Shown one piece after another: positions 41,593 to 49,250 of a stretch of 64,000 nucleotides of DNA; within the stretch, counting starts at the first letter, position 1; each line of letters opens with the position of its first letter. Origin of the DNA: CAVYEM01 sp963767635 (GTDB lineage Bacteria; Vulcanimicrobiota; Vulcanimicrobiia; Vulcanimicrobiales; Vulcanimicrobiaceae); the NCBI GenBank assembly GCA_963767635.1, contig CAVYEM010000001.1, positions 1,798,001 through 1,862,000 of the forward strand, given 5' to 3'. The position numbers and the translations under genes were made by a program. The notes under the pieces are model-generated. The model saw only the letters and a program-made list of their open reading frames with translations. It searched no databases and was not told the origin of the DNA.

Positions 41593-42508
41593 ATACTGTA
41601 TCTAGCACGGTTTGGCAAGTACTTCGGTAGGGTTCTGCTTTGAGCACGCATAGATCACAAAAGAGTTTGCGCATGGCGGCAACGATGACTTTTTTCTTGG
41701 GTTTGCGGCGGCTAGTATAGAGCAGCGAAGGCTTCATGACGGGATGTCTCATGAGATGGGGGTTATATTTGTGTGTGGGTGATTTACTGTTGTGTTGGTT
41801 TTTACGGCAGAGAGTTGGTTTTGTAGATAGTTGGTAAAGGTTGTAATGTTTTGGAGTTGTGAAGTTGATATGTGGTATTCTGAAAGGATTAAGGTGGTTG
41901 TTGTATTAGTAGTGTTTTGATGTTGATGATTAAATGTGTTGGTGTGTAAGTGGGATTATTGTTAATTAGTTTTGAGTTTTGCTTTTTGAGTTGTTTGATT
42001 TGTGTATGTAGATTGGTGATTAGCTTTTTAATTGTTGTTTGGTGTTGGAATTAGATTTGGGGTTTGAATTTGTATGAGATAGGTAGTTTGTGTTTTTTTT
42101 ATGCTTATATAGAGGTGGTATAGATGGTGTAATTTATGTTGTTTTGGGGTTGGAGGTGTGTAGGTTACCGGTAATGTGTGACGTAGTATTGAGTGATGAT
42201 TAGGGTGTGATTTTATGGGTTTTTGTGTGTGAAAGTATGTTTTGTGAGAATGTTTTTATTTGTAATGGATTGATAACACTTATGATGTAAGTAGTATTTG
42301 TTAGTGTTTTAGTGATGTTTTTGTAATAGGTTTTGGTAATTTTTATGTATATATGTAACTCGTTTATGTGACGATTCATCAGCGAACGCTTGAGCTGCTC
42401 AATGCGCTTGCTGTTGTTGGCAATTTGTTTTTAAGTCTCGTCGCGCTCGCTCAGTAAAAACGTATTGATGGTTTCTTTTGAGATATGTAGATTCAGAATG
42501 TAACTCAT
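41570..42508 (-). pseudogene. IS110-family transposase, decayed and hypermutated
   Basis: The span of 313 codons matches an IS110 transposase. N-terminus from ATG 42508: LNLHISKETINTFLLS, then IANNSKRIEQLKRSL. Middle: HIYIKITKTYYKNITKTL (42355-42302), SVINPLQIKTFSQ (42280-42242), YTPPTPKQHKLHHLYHLY (42162-42109), TTFTNYLQNQLSAVKTNTTV (41844-41785). C-terminus: RHPVMKPSLLYTSRRKPKKK and AAMRKLFCDL. These follow the family order (DISK; EATGxYYE; VxxVNPxxIKxFxxSxxxRxKTDxxDA; TPP; AFAG... SG; NP...KPKKVALVAxMRKLL). The middle is G-depleted on this strand and shows E to K, A to T, V to I, D to N. Stops (TAA near 42433 and 42200) and frame changes rule out function. The final residues and stop are read from the target repeat. 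Confidence 0.85.
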
Positions 42509-42737
42509 TCTCATCTCACGTTGTTGGCGTGAGGATCTCTTGGATCGCTTAGATCTGTTTTGTGTTTTTAGGCGCTGTGGTCTACGATACTGTTTGGTTG
42601 TTGTCGATCTCATGGGTGGTTCGTTAATCTGTTGATCGTGGTTAAGGTTATTAAGCTCAGTGTAGCGTGGTCGCCCAGGGAGCTCTTATTGGGAAATGTC
42701 TTCGATATCCTTAAGGGAGGGGTTTTTAATAAACGAA
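41593..42737 (-). mobile_element. IS110-family insertion sequence within a hairpin repeat unit
   Basis: About 1.15 kb. The left flank ends with the half unit CTTCGACAG (to 41592) and the right flank begins with GCTCAGCGTGAC (from 42738). Joined they restore one repeat unit, so the element sits inside it. IS110 elements lack terminal inverted repeats and are inserted by a recombinase guided by a bridge RNA encoded in the non-coding end upstream of the transposase. Here that end is 42509-42737. Within it AGCTCAGTGTAG (42655-42666) resembles the right half of the target and TCTTCGATAT (42699-42708) the left half. Their role as guide segments is speculative. Confidence 0.75.
41753..42358. other. 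C-depleted (+ strand) hypermutated tract inside the IS110 transposase
   Basis: In the 600 bases 41761-42360 I count 13 C against about 178 G, and A is roughly 22 percent, T about 46 percent. G and A are near the level expected for a sequence like the rest of the window and the missing C equals the surplus T, as if nearly all C had become T on this strand. Flanking 60-base blocks have 10-13 C each, so the edges are sharp. Of the 13 remaining C, seven follow A, four follow G, one follows C and one follows T. Confidence 0.9.
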
Positions 42738-42852
42738 GCTCAGCGTGACAAAAAAGGGGCTCAGCGTGACAACGCGCTTCGACGGGCTCAGCGTGACAAC
42801 GCGCTTCGACGGGCTCAGCGTGACAAAAGAGAGGCTCAGCGTGACAAAGACA
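42738..42852. repeat. Hairpin-repeat array, right part of the island
   Basis: Starts with the half-unit GCTCAGCGTGAC that completes the unit interrupted by the IS, followed by two full CGCGCT-type units and two half-units. It ends 14 bases before the stop codon of the ABC permease gene. Confidence 0.88.
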
Positions 42853-42865
42853 TTTCAGCACGCAC

Positions 42866-43864
42866 CTATTCCTCGCCGGTCGTAATGCGCGCAAAGATCA
42901 GTGCCAGCAAAATGATTGCACCGTAAATCGCCTGCACCCAAAACGTTTGCACCTGCGCAAGCGCCAGCAGATTCTCGAGCACGCCGAGCAGCAGCACGCC
43001 GCTGAGCGCTCCGAGCGCGGTGCCGCGTCCGCCGTCCAGGCTGATGCCACCGATCACGGCCGCGGCAAAAACGGTGAAGATCATGCCGTTGCCTTGACTC
43101 GCACTCACCGCGCCGAGCCTTCCGGCGAGCACCAAGCCGGCCGCGGCCGAGAGCGTACCGGCGATGACGAAAGCGCTCCAGCGAACGCGATCGACAGCGA
43201 TACCTGCAGCGCGCGCGGCGTCCGCGTTGCCGCCGATCGCATACAGCGCGCGTCCCCAACGGTGATAGCGCAGCATCACCGCGCCGCAGGCGTACACAAT
43301 CCCGGCCATCCACACGGAAACCGGAACGAAAAGCCACGTCTGCGATCCGAGATACAGATAGGAAGGCGGCAAGCTGAACAGCGTATTGCCCTTCGTCAGA
43401 CCGACCAGCACGCCGCGCAAGACGATCAGCATGGCAAGCGTCACGATGAAGGCGTTCAAACGCAGGCGCACGATCAGCGCGCCGTTGAACGCGCCAATCA
43501 CCGCGCCAACCGCAAAGATGGCGACCAGACCGAGCCAGGCCGGCAGCATCACGCCCCAACCGCGATCCGCGCTCGACGCCACTAGCAGCACGCCAATCGC
43601 CGGAGCGATACCCACGGTCGATTCCAGCGAAAGATCGAATTTACCCGAAATTAAAACGAGCGCTTCGGCGAGAACGACCAGCGCAAGCGCAGACGACGCG
43701 CCCAAAATATCGACGATGTTTTCGGCGCTCAAGAAACGCGGATTGACGAAGGCGCCAATCACGACCAGCGCCGCCAGTGCGGGCAGCAGCGCGGCCTCGC
43801 GAATCCAGGACGGTGCGATCCGATTTCGCGGCTTCAGGGCGGTCGCGGCGGCGATCTCACGCAT
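42866..43864 (-). CDS. Ribose-type sugar ABC transporter permease, probable L-fucose uptake
   Basis: Product of 332 residues with about ten hydrophobic segments, in the RbsC/BPD_transp_2 family. Landmarks: ENIVDILGASSALALVVLAEALVLISGKFDLSLEST (early TM region, family-typical G-x-x-D-L-S), VTLAMLIVLRGVL, GRALYAIGGNADAARAAGI and AVIGGISLDGGRGTALGAL. It overlaps the ATPase gene by eight bases. It forms the inner-membrane channel of the importer with the ATPase and the binding protein upstream. Fucose as substrate is inferred from the surrounding catabolic genes. The repeat/IS island begins directly after it. Confidence 0.9.
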   Translation of the reverse strand: MREIAAATALKPRNRIAPSWIREAALLPALAALVVIGAFVNPRFLSAENIVDILGASSALALVVLAEALVLISGKFDLSLESTVGIAPAIGVLLVASSADRGWGVMLPAWLGLVAIFAVGAVIGAFNGALIVRLRLNAFIVTLAMLIVLRGVLVGLTKGNTLFSLPPSYLYLGSQTWLFVPVSVWMAGIVYACGAVMLRYHRWGRALYAIGGNADAARAAGIAVDRVRWSAFVIAGTLSAAAGLVLAGRLGAVSASQGNGMIFTVFAAAVIGGISLDGGRGTALGALSGVLLLGVLENLLALAQVQTFWVQAIYGAIILLALIFARITTGEE

Positions 43865-45338
43865 ACGCCTGCAATCCTTCCATGCGCGAGATCAACTCGC
43901 CGTCTGACCATCCCGCTCGAAGCTCGTCCACGATGCGCCCGCGCAACATGACCAGCACGCGATCGCACAGACGCAGTTCGTCGAGATCGTCGCACACCAG
44001 CAGTACCGCTGCACCGGCCGCCGCGCGAAGCGCGATCTGCGCGTGCAGGTCATCCTTGGCGCGCACGTCCACGCCGGCAGTCGGATCGATCAGCACCAGG
44101 ACGCACGGCTCGCGAGCGAGCGCTCGCGCAAGCACGACCTTCTGCTGGTTGCCGCCCGAAAGTTGTGCGGTTGGTTGATCGACGCGAGCGCGGATTCCGA
44201 AGTGCTCGATCGCTTTTTGCGTCGCGCTATCGCGGCGCGCCGGCCAAATGAACCCGCAGCGCCCTAATCGATCCTGAGCGGTCATGGTGGCGTTTTCCGC
44301 AACGGTCAGATCCAGAACGAGCCCTTCGCGATGGCGATCTCGCGGCACCGTGCCGATCCCCGCTGCAAGCGCATCGCGTGGATTGCCGCTGCGCACGGGC
44401 GTTCCATCGACGCGTACGGCACCGCTTCGCGCCGCGCGAAGTCCGGCGATCGTTTCCGCCAGTGCGCTCTTTCCGCTGGCACCCGTACCCGCGAGACCGA
44501 CGATCTCTCCTGCGCGCACGCCGAACGTCGCGCCGGAAAAGCCGCGCCCGCACAGTTTCTCTGCACGTAAGCGTTCTTCGCCAAAACTCCCAGCAACGCG
44601 TTCCCTCGTGCGCGCCGCCGTCTCTCCGGTCATCGCGGCAATCAAGTCCGTCCTGGACACTTCCGTCACGGTGGCGCTGCGGACCACCTCGCCGTCGCGC
44701 AAGACGGTGACGGCATGAGCGAGTTCGTAAACTTCATCGAGATGATGCGAAATGTAGAGAATCGCCGCGCCGCCTGCGCACAGCGCGCGCAGCCGCTGGA
44801 AAAGCCGGCGAATCGCCGCCGCCTCCAGACGCGCAGTAGGCTCGTCCAAGATCGCAAAACGCGCGCCGAACGAGAGCGCGCGCACGATTTCGATCAGTTG
44901 CCGCTCTTCGACCGAAAGATCGCCCGCGCGTGCGTTAGCGTCGATGGAGATATTCCAGCGATCGAAGAGTTCCCGTGTTTTCGCGCGCATGCGCCGCCAG
45001 TCGATGAGCGGACCGCGATTGGCATAGCGCGCAAGAAACACGTTCTCGGCCACGCTGAGCGCGGGCACGATCTTGGAGTGCTGATAGACGCATGCGACCC
45101 GTGATTGCCACGCACCGCGATCCGCGAGCGGCGGCGCCGGCTCCCCTTGCAGCAGAATCGTTCCGGTATCGGGCTTTTGCAGACCGGCGAGCAGCCCGAC
45201 GAGCGTGGATTTTCCGGCGCCGTTTCTGCCGACGAGCGCATGAATTTGCCCAGGCTGCACGGCAATCGAAACGTCGCGCAGCGCCTGCGTCGTGCCGAAG
45301 CGCTTGCTGACCGCCAGAGCTTGCGCCGCAAGATCCAT
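43857..45338 (-). CDS. Ribose-type sugar ABC transporter ATPase (two cassettes)
   Basis: Product of 493 residues with tandem ABC domains as in RbsA. Domain 1: Walker A GRNGAGKST, a degenerate signature LSVEERQ and Walker B FAILDEPTARL. Domain 2: Walker A GTGASGKS, signature LSGGNQQK and Walker B VLVLIDPTAGVD. I placed the start at ATG 45338 because it overlaps the stop of the binding-protein gene (TGATG); an upstream alternative at 45362 would add eight residues. It energises import through the permease. Confidence 0.92.
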   Translation of the reverse strand: MDLAAQALAVSKRFGTTQALRDVSIAVQPGQIHALVGRNGAGKSTLVGLLAGLQKPDTGTILLQGEPAPPLADRGAWQSRVACVYQHSKIVPALSVAENVFLARYANRGPLIDWRRMRAKTRELFDRWNISIDANARAGDLSVEERQLIEIVRALSFGARFAILDEPTARLEAAAIRRLFQRLRALCAGGAAILYISHHLDEVYELAHAVTVLRDGEVVRSATVTEVSRTDLIAAMTGETAARTRERVAGSFGEERLRAEKLCGRGFSGATFGVRAGEIVGLAGTGASGKSALAETIAGLRAARSGAVRVDGTPVRSGNPRDALAAGIGTVPRDRHREGLVLDLTVAENATMTAQDRLGRCGFIWPARRDSATQKAIEHFGIRARVDQPTAQLSGGNQQKVVLARALAREPCVLVLIDPTAGVDVRAKDDLHAQIALRAAAGAAVLLVCDDLDELRLCDRVLVMLRGRIVDELRAGWSDGELISRMEGLQAYA

Positions 45339-46364
45339 CAGCGAGCGGCGCTGTTGCCCCAATAGCGGCGATCGTTGACGTCTGCTTTCGTGATGAGCGG
45401 CGCGGGCAGCCGATCTTCCAACATCCCGTTCGGCAGCGTGACGATCGTACTGTCGTGATCCGTAGGCCCGGGTTTGAACGTGCGCCCCGCAATCGCGGCC
45501 CGCGCATAATACAAACCATATTGCGCATACGCGTCGGCTGGCTGGGAAACGGTGGCATCGATGTAGCCTTTGCGGATCGCATCGAGCTCTTGCGGAATGC
45601 CGTCGTTCGAAACGATGACGATGTGTTTGTCGCCGGGAGCCGGTACGAGTGCTCCATGCCGGCGCAAAAAGCTCAGCGTCGGCGAGAGATACACGCCCCC
45701 CGCCTGCATGTAGATGCCTTTAATGCCGGCGTTGCCCGCGAACACCGCTTCCAGTCCCTGGGCGGCCGCGCCGGCGTCCCAATTGCCGGCGATCTGCAGC
45801 ACGCGGATGGCCGGATAGCGCGAGCGCATGCATGCATCGAACGCCTGCGTGCGATCGCGCCCGTTGATCGAGGAGAGATCCCCTTGAATCTGCACCACGG
45901 CGCCGGAACGCACGTGGGTTCCCAGATACGCGCACGCTTTTTCGCCGTACGCGCGGTTGTCGGCGCGCACGACCATGTAGACTTGCCCGCGATCCGGCGC
46001 GACGTCAACCGCTACTACCGGAACGCGCGCTTGTTGCGCGCGCTGCAAGGCGGAGATCACGGCGGCCGTATCGGTCGGCGAGAGCACCAGCGCGTTCACG
46101 CCCTGCGCGAGCATGTTCTGCACGTCGGAAAGCAGCTTATCCGTATCGCCTCCTGCATTCTCCGGCGGCAACATCTCCACATCGTACTTGTGCGCGTACC
46201 GCGGCAGATAGGCATCGTACGCCTGCCAAAACGGCGACGTGAGTAGCGGCGAGCTCCACGCCGACACGCGGCGCCGTGGGCGAGGAACCATGCGCGCACG
46301 CAGTAACCGCACACAGCGCGGCGAGCGCAAAGCGTTTTGCAAAACTGCGGACGAGCACGCTCAT
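45338..46364 (-). CDS. Periplasmic sugar-binding lipoprotein of the ABC importer, one frameshift
   Basis: About 341 residues, periplasmic-binding-protein type 1 fold (RbsB-like). The leader is in one frame: MSVLVRSFAKRFALAALCAV with the lipobox VTAC, starting at ATG 46364 that overlaps the SDR stop (ATGA). The mature part continues in the next frame after a +1 change near 46250 (GTG G AGC): SSPLLTSPFWQAYDAYLPRY, GVNALVLSPTDTAAVISAL, VPVVAVDVAPDRG, GIYMQAGGVYLSP and IVIVSNDGIPQELDAIRKG. One of these segments is shown only to mark the sugar-binding fold. It delivers the sugar to the ABC channel. The upstream coupling and lipobox strongly suggest a single gene. Confidence 0.85.
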
Positions 46365-47104
46365 TTCTTCGGGCGCACGCCTTGCATTCCGCCATCGACG
46401 GCGAGTGCGGTTGCGGTGATCGAACCTGCGGCCGGTCCGGCAAGATAGACGACGGCCTGCGCGACCTGGCGCGCATCGATGAGGCGCCCCATCGGTTGAC
46501 GCGCTTGCAGCGACCGCCGTTCTTCGTGCGGATTCGCAGATGAGGCGAGCAACCGTTCTACCCACGGCGTGTCGACCGTTCCCGGATTAACGCAGTTCAC
46601 GCGAATGCCCTGGCTGACCAAATCCGCCGCCATCGCGAGCGTCAACGAATACACCGCGCCTTTGCTCGCGCTATAGAGCGCGCGCCGCGGAAGGCCCGCA
46701 GTTGCGGCAATGGAGCACGTGTTCACAACGGCCGCGCATGGCGACGAGCGCAAATGCGGCAGAGCGGCGCGCATCACGCGCGCGATTCCCACGACGTTGA
46801 CGTCCAAGACGCTATGCCATTCATCGTCGTCGTTTTCTTCAACCGTCCCGATTGCGCCGATTCCGGCGTTGTTGATCACCACGTCCAAGCCGCGCAGCTC
46901 CGTTACGGCGCACGCGACCGCGGCGTTCACTTGCGCTGCATCGCGCAGATTGGCGCTGACGTGAAAAGCGTTGCCGGGAAGATGCTCGGGGGCGCGCAGA
47001 TCCAGCGAAGCGACGCGCCAGCCCTGCTCGATCATCAAGGTCACGACGGCCAAACCGATTCCCGAAGAACCGCCCGTCACGAGCGCGCGAGTTGGACTGC
47101 TCAC
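46361..47104 (-). CDS. SDR dehydrogenase, probable 2-keto-3-deoxy-L-fuconate dehydrogenase
   Basis: Product of 247 residues in the classical short-chain dehydrogenase family: cofactor motif TGGSSGIG, NNAGIGAIG, catalytic Tyr-Lys in ALYSASKGAVYSL with Ser upstream (NTCSIAATAG), and VNPGTVDTPWV. GTG 47104 overlaps the stop of the dehydratase gene (GTGA) and its own stop overlaps the binding-protein ATG, so it is tightly coupled in the operon. In the non-phosphorylating fucose pathway the product of fuconate dehydratase is oxidised at C4 by an SDR, and this is the natural candidate. From sequence alone only the SDR call is firm. Confidence 0.88.
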   Translation of the reverse strand: MSSPTRALVTGGSSGIGLAVVTLMIEQGWRVASLDLRAPEHLPGNAFHVSANLRDAAQVNAAVACAVTELRGLDVVINNAGIGAIGTVEENDDDEWHSVLDVNVVGIARVMRAALPHLRSSPCAAVVNTCSIAATAGLPRRALYSASKGAVYSLTLAMAADLVSQGIRVNCVNPGTVDTPWVERLLASSANPHEERRSLQARQPMGRLIDARQVAQAVVYLAGPAAGSITATALAVDGGMQGVRPKK

Positions 47105-48414
47105 GGTGCCGGAACGCTCGGGACGCGCCACTGCGCGCCGCTGGGAAAAACGTGGCGCTCGAGCGACGCGCCGTACATGCGCGAACTAAAGCCGGGCGCC
47201 TGCGGCACCAGATACCGGCCCTCCCGCACGCGCGCCGGATCGACGAAATGCTCGTGCATCCCATCGACATACTCGAGCACCCGTCGCTCCAGCTGCGCGC
47301 TTACGGCGACGTAGTCGAAGATCGAGATGTGCTGCGCGAGTTCGCAGAGTCCCACGCCGCCGGCGTGCGGGCAAACCGGCACGCCGTATTTGGCCGCAAG
47401 CAGCAACGTAGCGATCACGTCGTTTACGCCGCCGGAGCGGCACAGATCGACTTGAGCGACGTGCATGGCGCCGCTGCGCAGAAACTGTTTGAAGACGACG
47501 GCGTTCGGAATGTGCTCGCCGCACGCAACGGCAATCGGCGCAATGGCCTGCGCGATCCGGGCGTGCCCGAAGATATCGTCGGGATGCGTCGGCTCTTCAA
47601 TCCACGCCGGGTTGAATTGCGCCAAACGGGCGATGCCTGCGATGGCTTCTTCGACACTCCAACATTGGTTTGCATCGAGCATGAGCGCAGCCTCGGGGCC
47701 GATCGCTTCACGCGCGATCGCGCAGCGGCGCACGTCTTGTTCTATATTTCTGCCGACTTTGATTTTGAGGCTGCGCCAGCCGTCGGCGACGGCACTGCGG
47801 CAGGCATCGCGCAGTTGTCGATCGTCGTATCCCAACCAGCCGGCCGAGGTGGTGTAGGCAGGATAGCCCTCAGCCAGAATGTGCTGCTCGCGCGACGTTT
47901 TTGTCGCGGCACGCTCGGCGAGCATCGCCAGCGCTTCCTCCGGCGAGATTGCATCGCGCAAGTACGTGAAATCGACCAGCGCGACGATTTCTTCCGGCGT
48001 GAAATCGGCGAGCAGTTTCCACAGCGGCTTATCCTCGCACTGCGCGTAGAGATCCCAAACAGCGTTGACGATTGCTGCAAGCGCCATTTGCATGACGCCT
48101 TTTTCGGGGCCGAGCCAGCGCAGCTGACTGTCGGAGCGCAGATGCCGCCAGAACGCGCCCATGTCGGACAACACCTCATCGACGCTTCGTCCCAGCACGA
48201 GCGGCGCGGTAGCACGAATGGCTTCGAGCTGGACTTCGTTGCCGCGCCCGATCGTAAAGGCGAAACCATGTCCGTCAAACGGGCCGTCGGTGGTCAAAAC
48301 CACATATGCCGCCGAATAGTCCGGATCCGGATTCATGGCGTCCGATCCGTAGCCTTGCCGCGACGTGGCAAAGCGCAGATCGGACGTTCGAATGCCGGTA
48401 AAGACCGCGCCCAT
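47101..48414 (-). CDS. L-fuconate dehydratase (enolase superfamily)
   Basis: Product of 437 residues. It dehydrates L-fuconate to 2-keto-3-deoxy-L-fuconate with Mg2+. Characteristic segments: KPLWKLLADFTPEEIVALVD and FTYLRDAISPEEALAML. Catalytic residues are all present: Lys217 and Lys219 (SLKIKVGR), metal ligands Asp247 (LMLDANQ), Glu273 (WIEEPTHPDD) and Glu300 (ACGEHIPN), and His350 (VCPHAGGVGL). Spacing agrees within one residue with the well-studied fuconate dehydratase of Xanthomonas. This gene is the firmest support for the fucose assignment of the locus. An operator-like box precedes it. Start at 48414, 48 bases after the CutC stop. Confidence 0.92.
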   Translation of the reverse strand: MGAVFTGIRTSDLRFATSRQGYGSDAMNPDPDYSAAYVVLTTDGPFDGHGFAFTIGRGNEVQLEAIRATAPLVLGRSVDEVLSDMGAFWRHLRSDSQLRWLGPEKGVMQMALAAIVNAVWDLYAQCEDKPLWKLLADFTPEEIVALVDFTYLRDAISPEEALAMLAERAATKTSREQHILAEGYPAYTTSAGWLGYDDRQLRDACRSAVADGWRSLKIKVGRNIEQDVRRCAIAREAIGPEAALMLDANQCWSVEEAIAGIARLAQFNPAWIEEPTHPDDIFGHARIAQAIAPIAVACGEHIPNAVVFKQFLRSGAMHVAQVDLCRSGGVNDVIATLLLAAKYGVPVCPHAGGVGLCELAQHISIFDYVAVSAQLERRVLEYVDGMHEHFVDPARVREGRYLVPQAPGFSSRMYGASLERHVFPSGAQWRVPSVPAP

Positions 48415-48428
48415 GCCCGATGATTATT

Positions 48429-48438
48429 CATCCGATGT
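48429..48438. promoter_or_regulatory. Operator-like core before the dehydratase gene
   Basis: CATCCGATGT (ACATCGGATG on the minus strand), identical to the core of the palindrome at 49172-49184, lies 15 bases upstream of the dehydratase ATG, in the 48-base gap after CutC. It may allow control of the dehydratase-SDR-ABC part independently of CutC. Confidence 0.5.
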
Positions 48439-48461
48439 GTCGACGCCTGGGGCGAGGGACC

Positions 48462-49152
48462 TCACCCGTAGGACTCGAGCAACGAGGCGAGCCGGATTAT
48501 CTTTTCGGGATCGAGCCGGCCTTGCGTGCGGGCCGCGCTCCCGACGTGGATCTCCCTCACGCCGGTGGCGCGGAGCAGTTTGTGCAGGTTCGTTTCCGTA
48601 ATGCCGCCGGCCGCCAAAACCCTAGGCCAAGTGCCGCCGGCGGTCAATTCGCGCAGCAACGCGCGACCGTGCCAGGCGTCGGTGGAAGTCTCCGGCGGTG
48701 AGAACTCGCGTCACCCCAGGGAACCGCGCCAGGTCTGCGTAGGCTTTGCGCGGATCGGCCACCGCGTCAAACGCCCGATGGAACGTGAGCTGCACGGTTC
48801 CGGCTCGGTCGATAACCGCTCCGAGGAGCGCGGCGTCGATTTCAGCATCCGGCGACAACGCGCCGAAGACGAGCGCGTGCGCTCCAAGCGCGGCAAACCG
48901 TTCAGCCGTCTTGAGTGCCGCCCGACGCGCCGAACCTCGATAGCAAAACGACCGGTCGTGCGGGCGCACCATGACATGGACCGGCAACGACGTCGCTTGC
49001 AAGACCTGCGCGAGGGTTTCCGCGCGTGGACTCAATCCGCCCCGGTGCGGATACGCCACCAGTTCCACGCGGCCGGCGCCGGCGTGTTCGGCAATCCCGG
49101 CCTCGCGGGCGTTGGTAACGATGACCTCCAAGAGGCGCGCAGCAGTATTCAT
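48462..49152 (-). CDS. cutC: CutC-family TIM-barrel protein, one frameshift
   Basis: About 229 residues from ATG 49152. First frame: LLEVIVTNAREAGIAEHAGAGRVELV, LPVHVMVRPHDRSFCY, VFGALSPDAEIDAAL, QLTFHRAFDAV, ADLARFPGVTRVLTAGD. After a +1 base near 48692 (GAC T TCC ACC) the end reads STDAWHG, LAAGGITETNLHKLL, REIHVGSAART. One segment is quoted partly. This is the CutC TIM barrel, long called a copper-homeostasis protein on thin evidence. Here it is the first gene of the fucose operon and divergent from the GntR regulator, which fits a sugar-related role better. If the frameshift is real, the last quarter of the barrel is lost. Confidence 0.85.
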
Positions 49153-49171
49153 TGCCGATTGAACGTTAGTA

Positions 49172-49184
49172 TACATCGGATGTA
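49172..49184. promoter_or_regulatory. Palindromic operator TACATC-G-GATGTA in the divergent fucose promoter region
   Basis: A perfect 6-base inverted repeat with a one-base spacer in the 98 bases between CutC and the GntR gene. It lies 20 bases upstream of the CutC ATG and 67 bases upstream of the GntR ATG, so one regulator could control both arms. The core recurs at 48429-48438 and 2428-2437. Confidence 0.65.
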
Positions 49185-49250
49185 AACGATAGCGCGCCGC
49201 AGGGACAAGCGCGATGAACCTCGCAAAACGCTCGGTTGAAAGGTCGGACC

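Noticed and set aside
41753..42358. AT-rich foreign DNA, phage fragment or a new regulatory RNA
   Set aside because: The strand bias is in C only, and the minus-strand translation remains collinear with an IS110 transposase along the tract.
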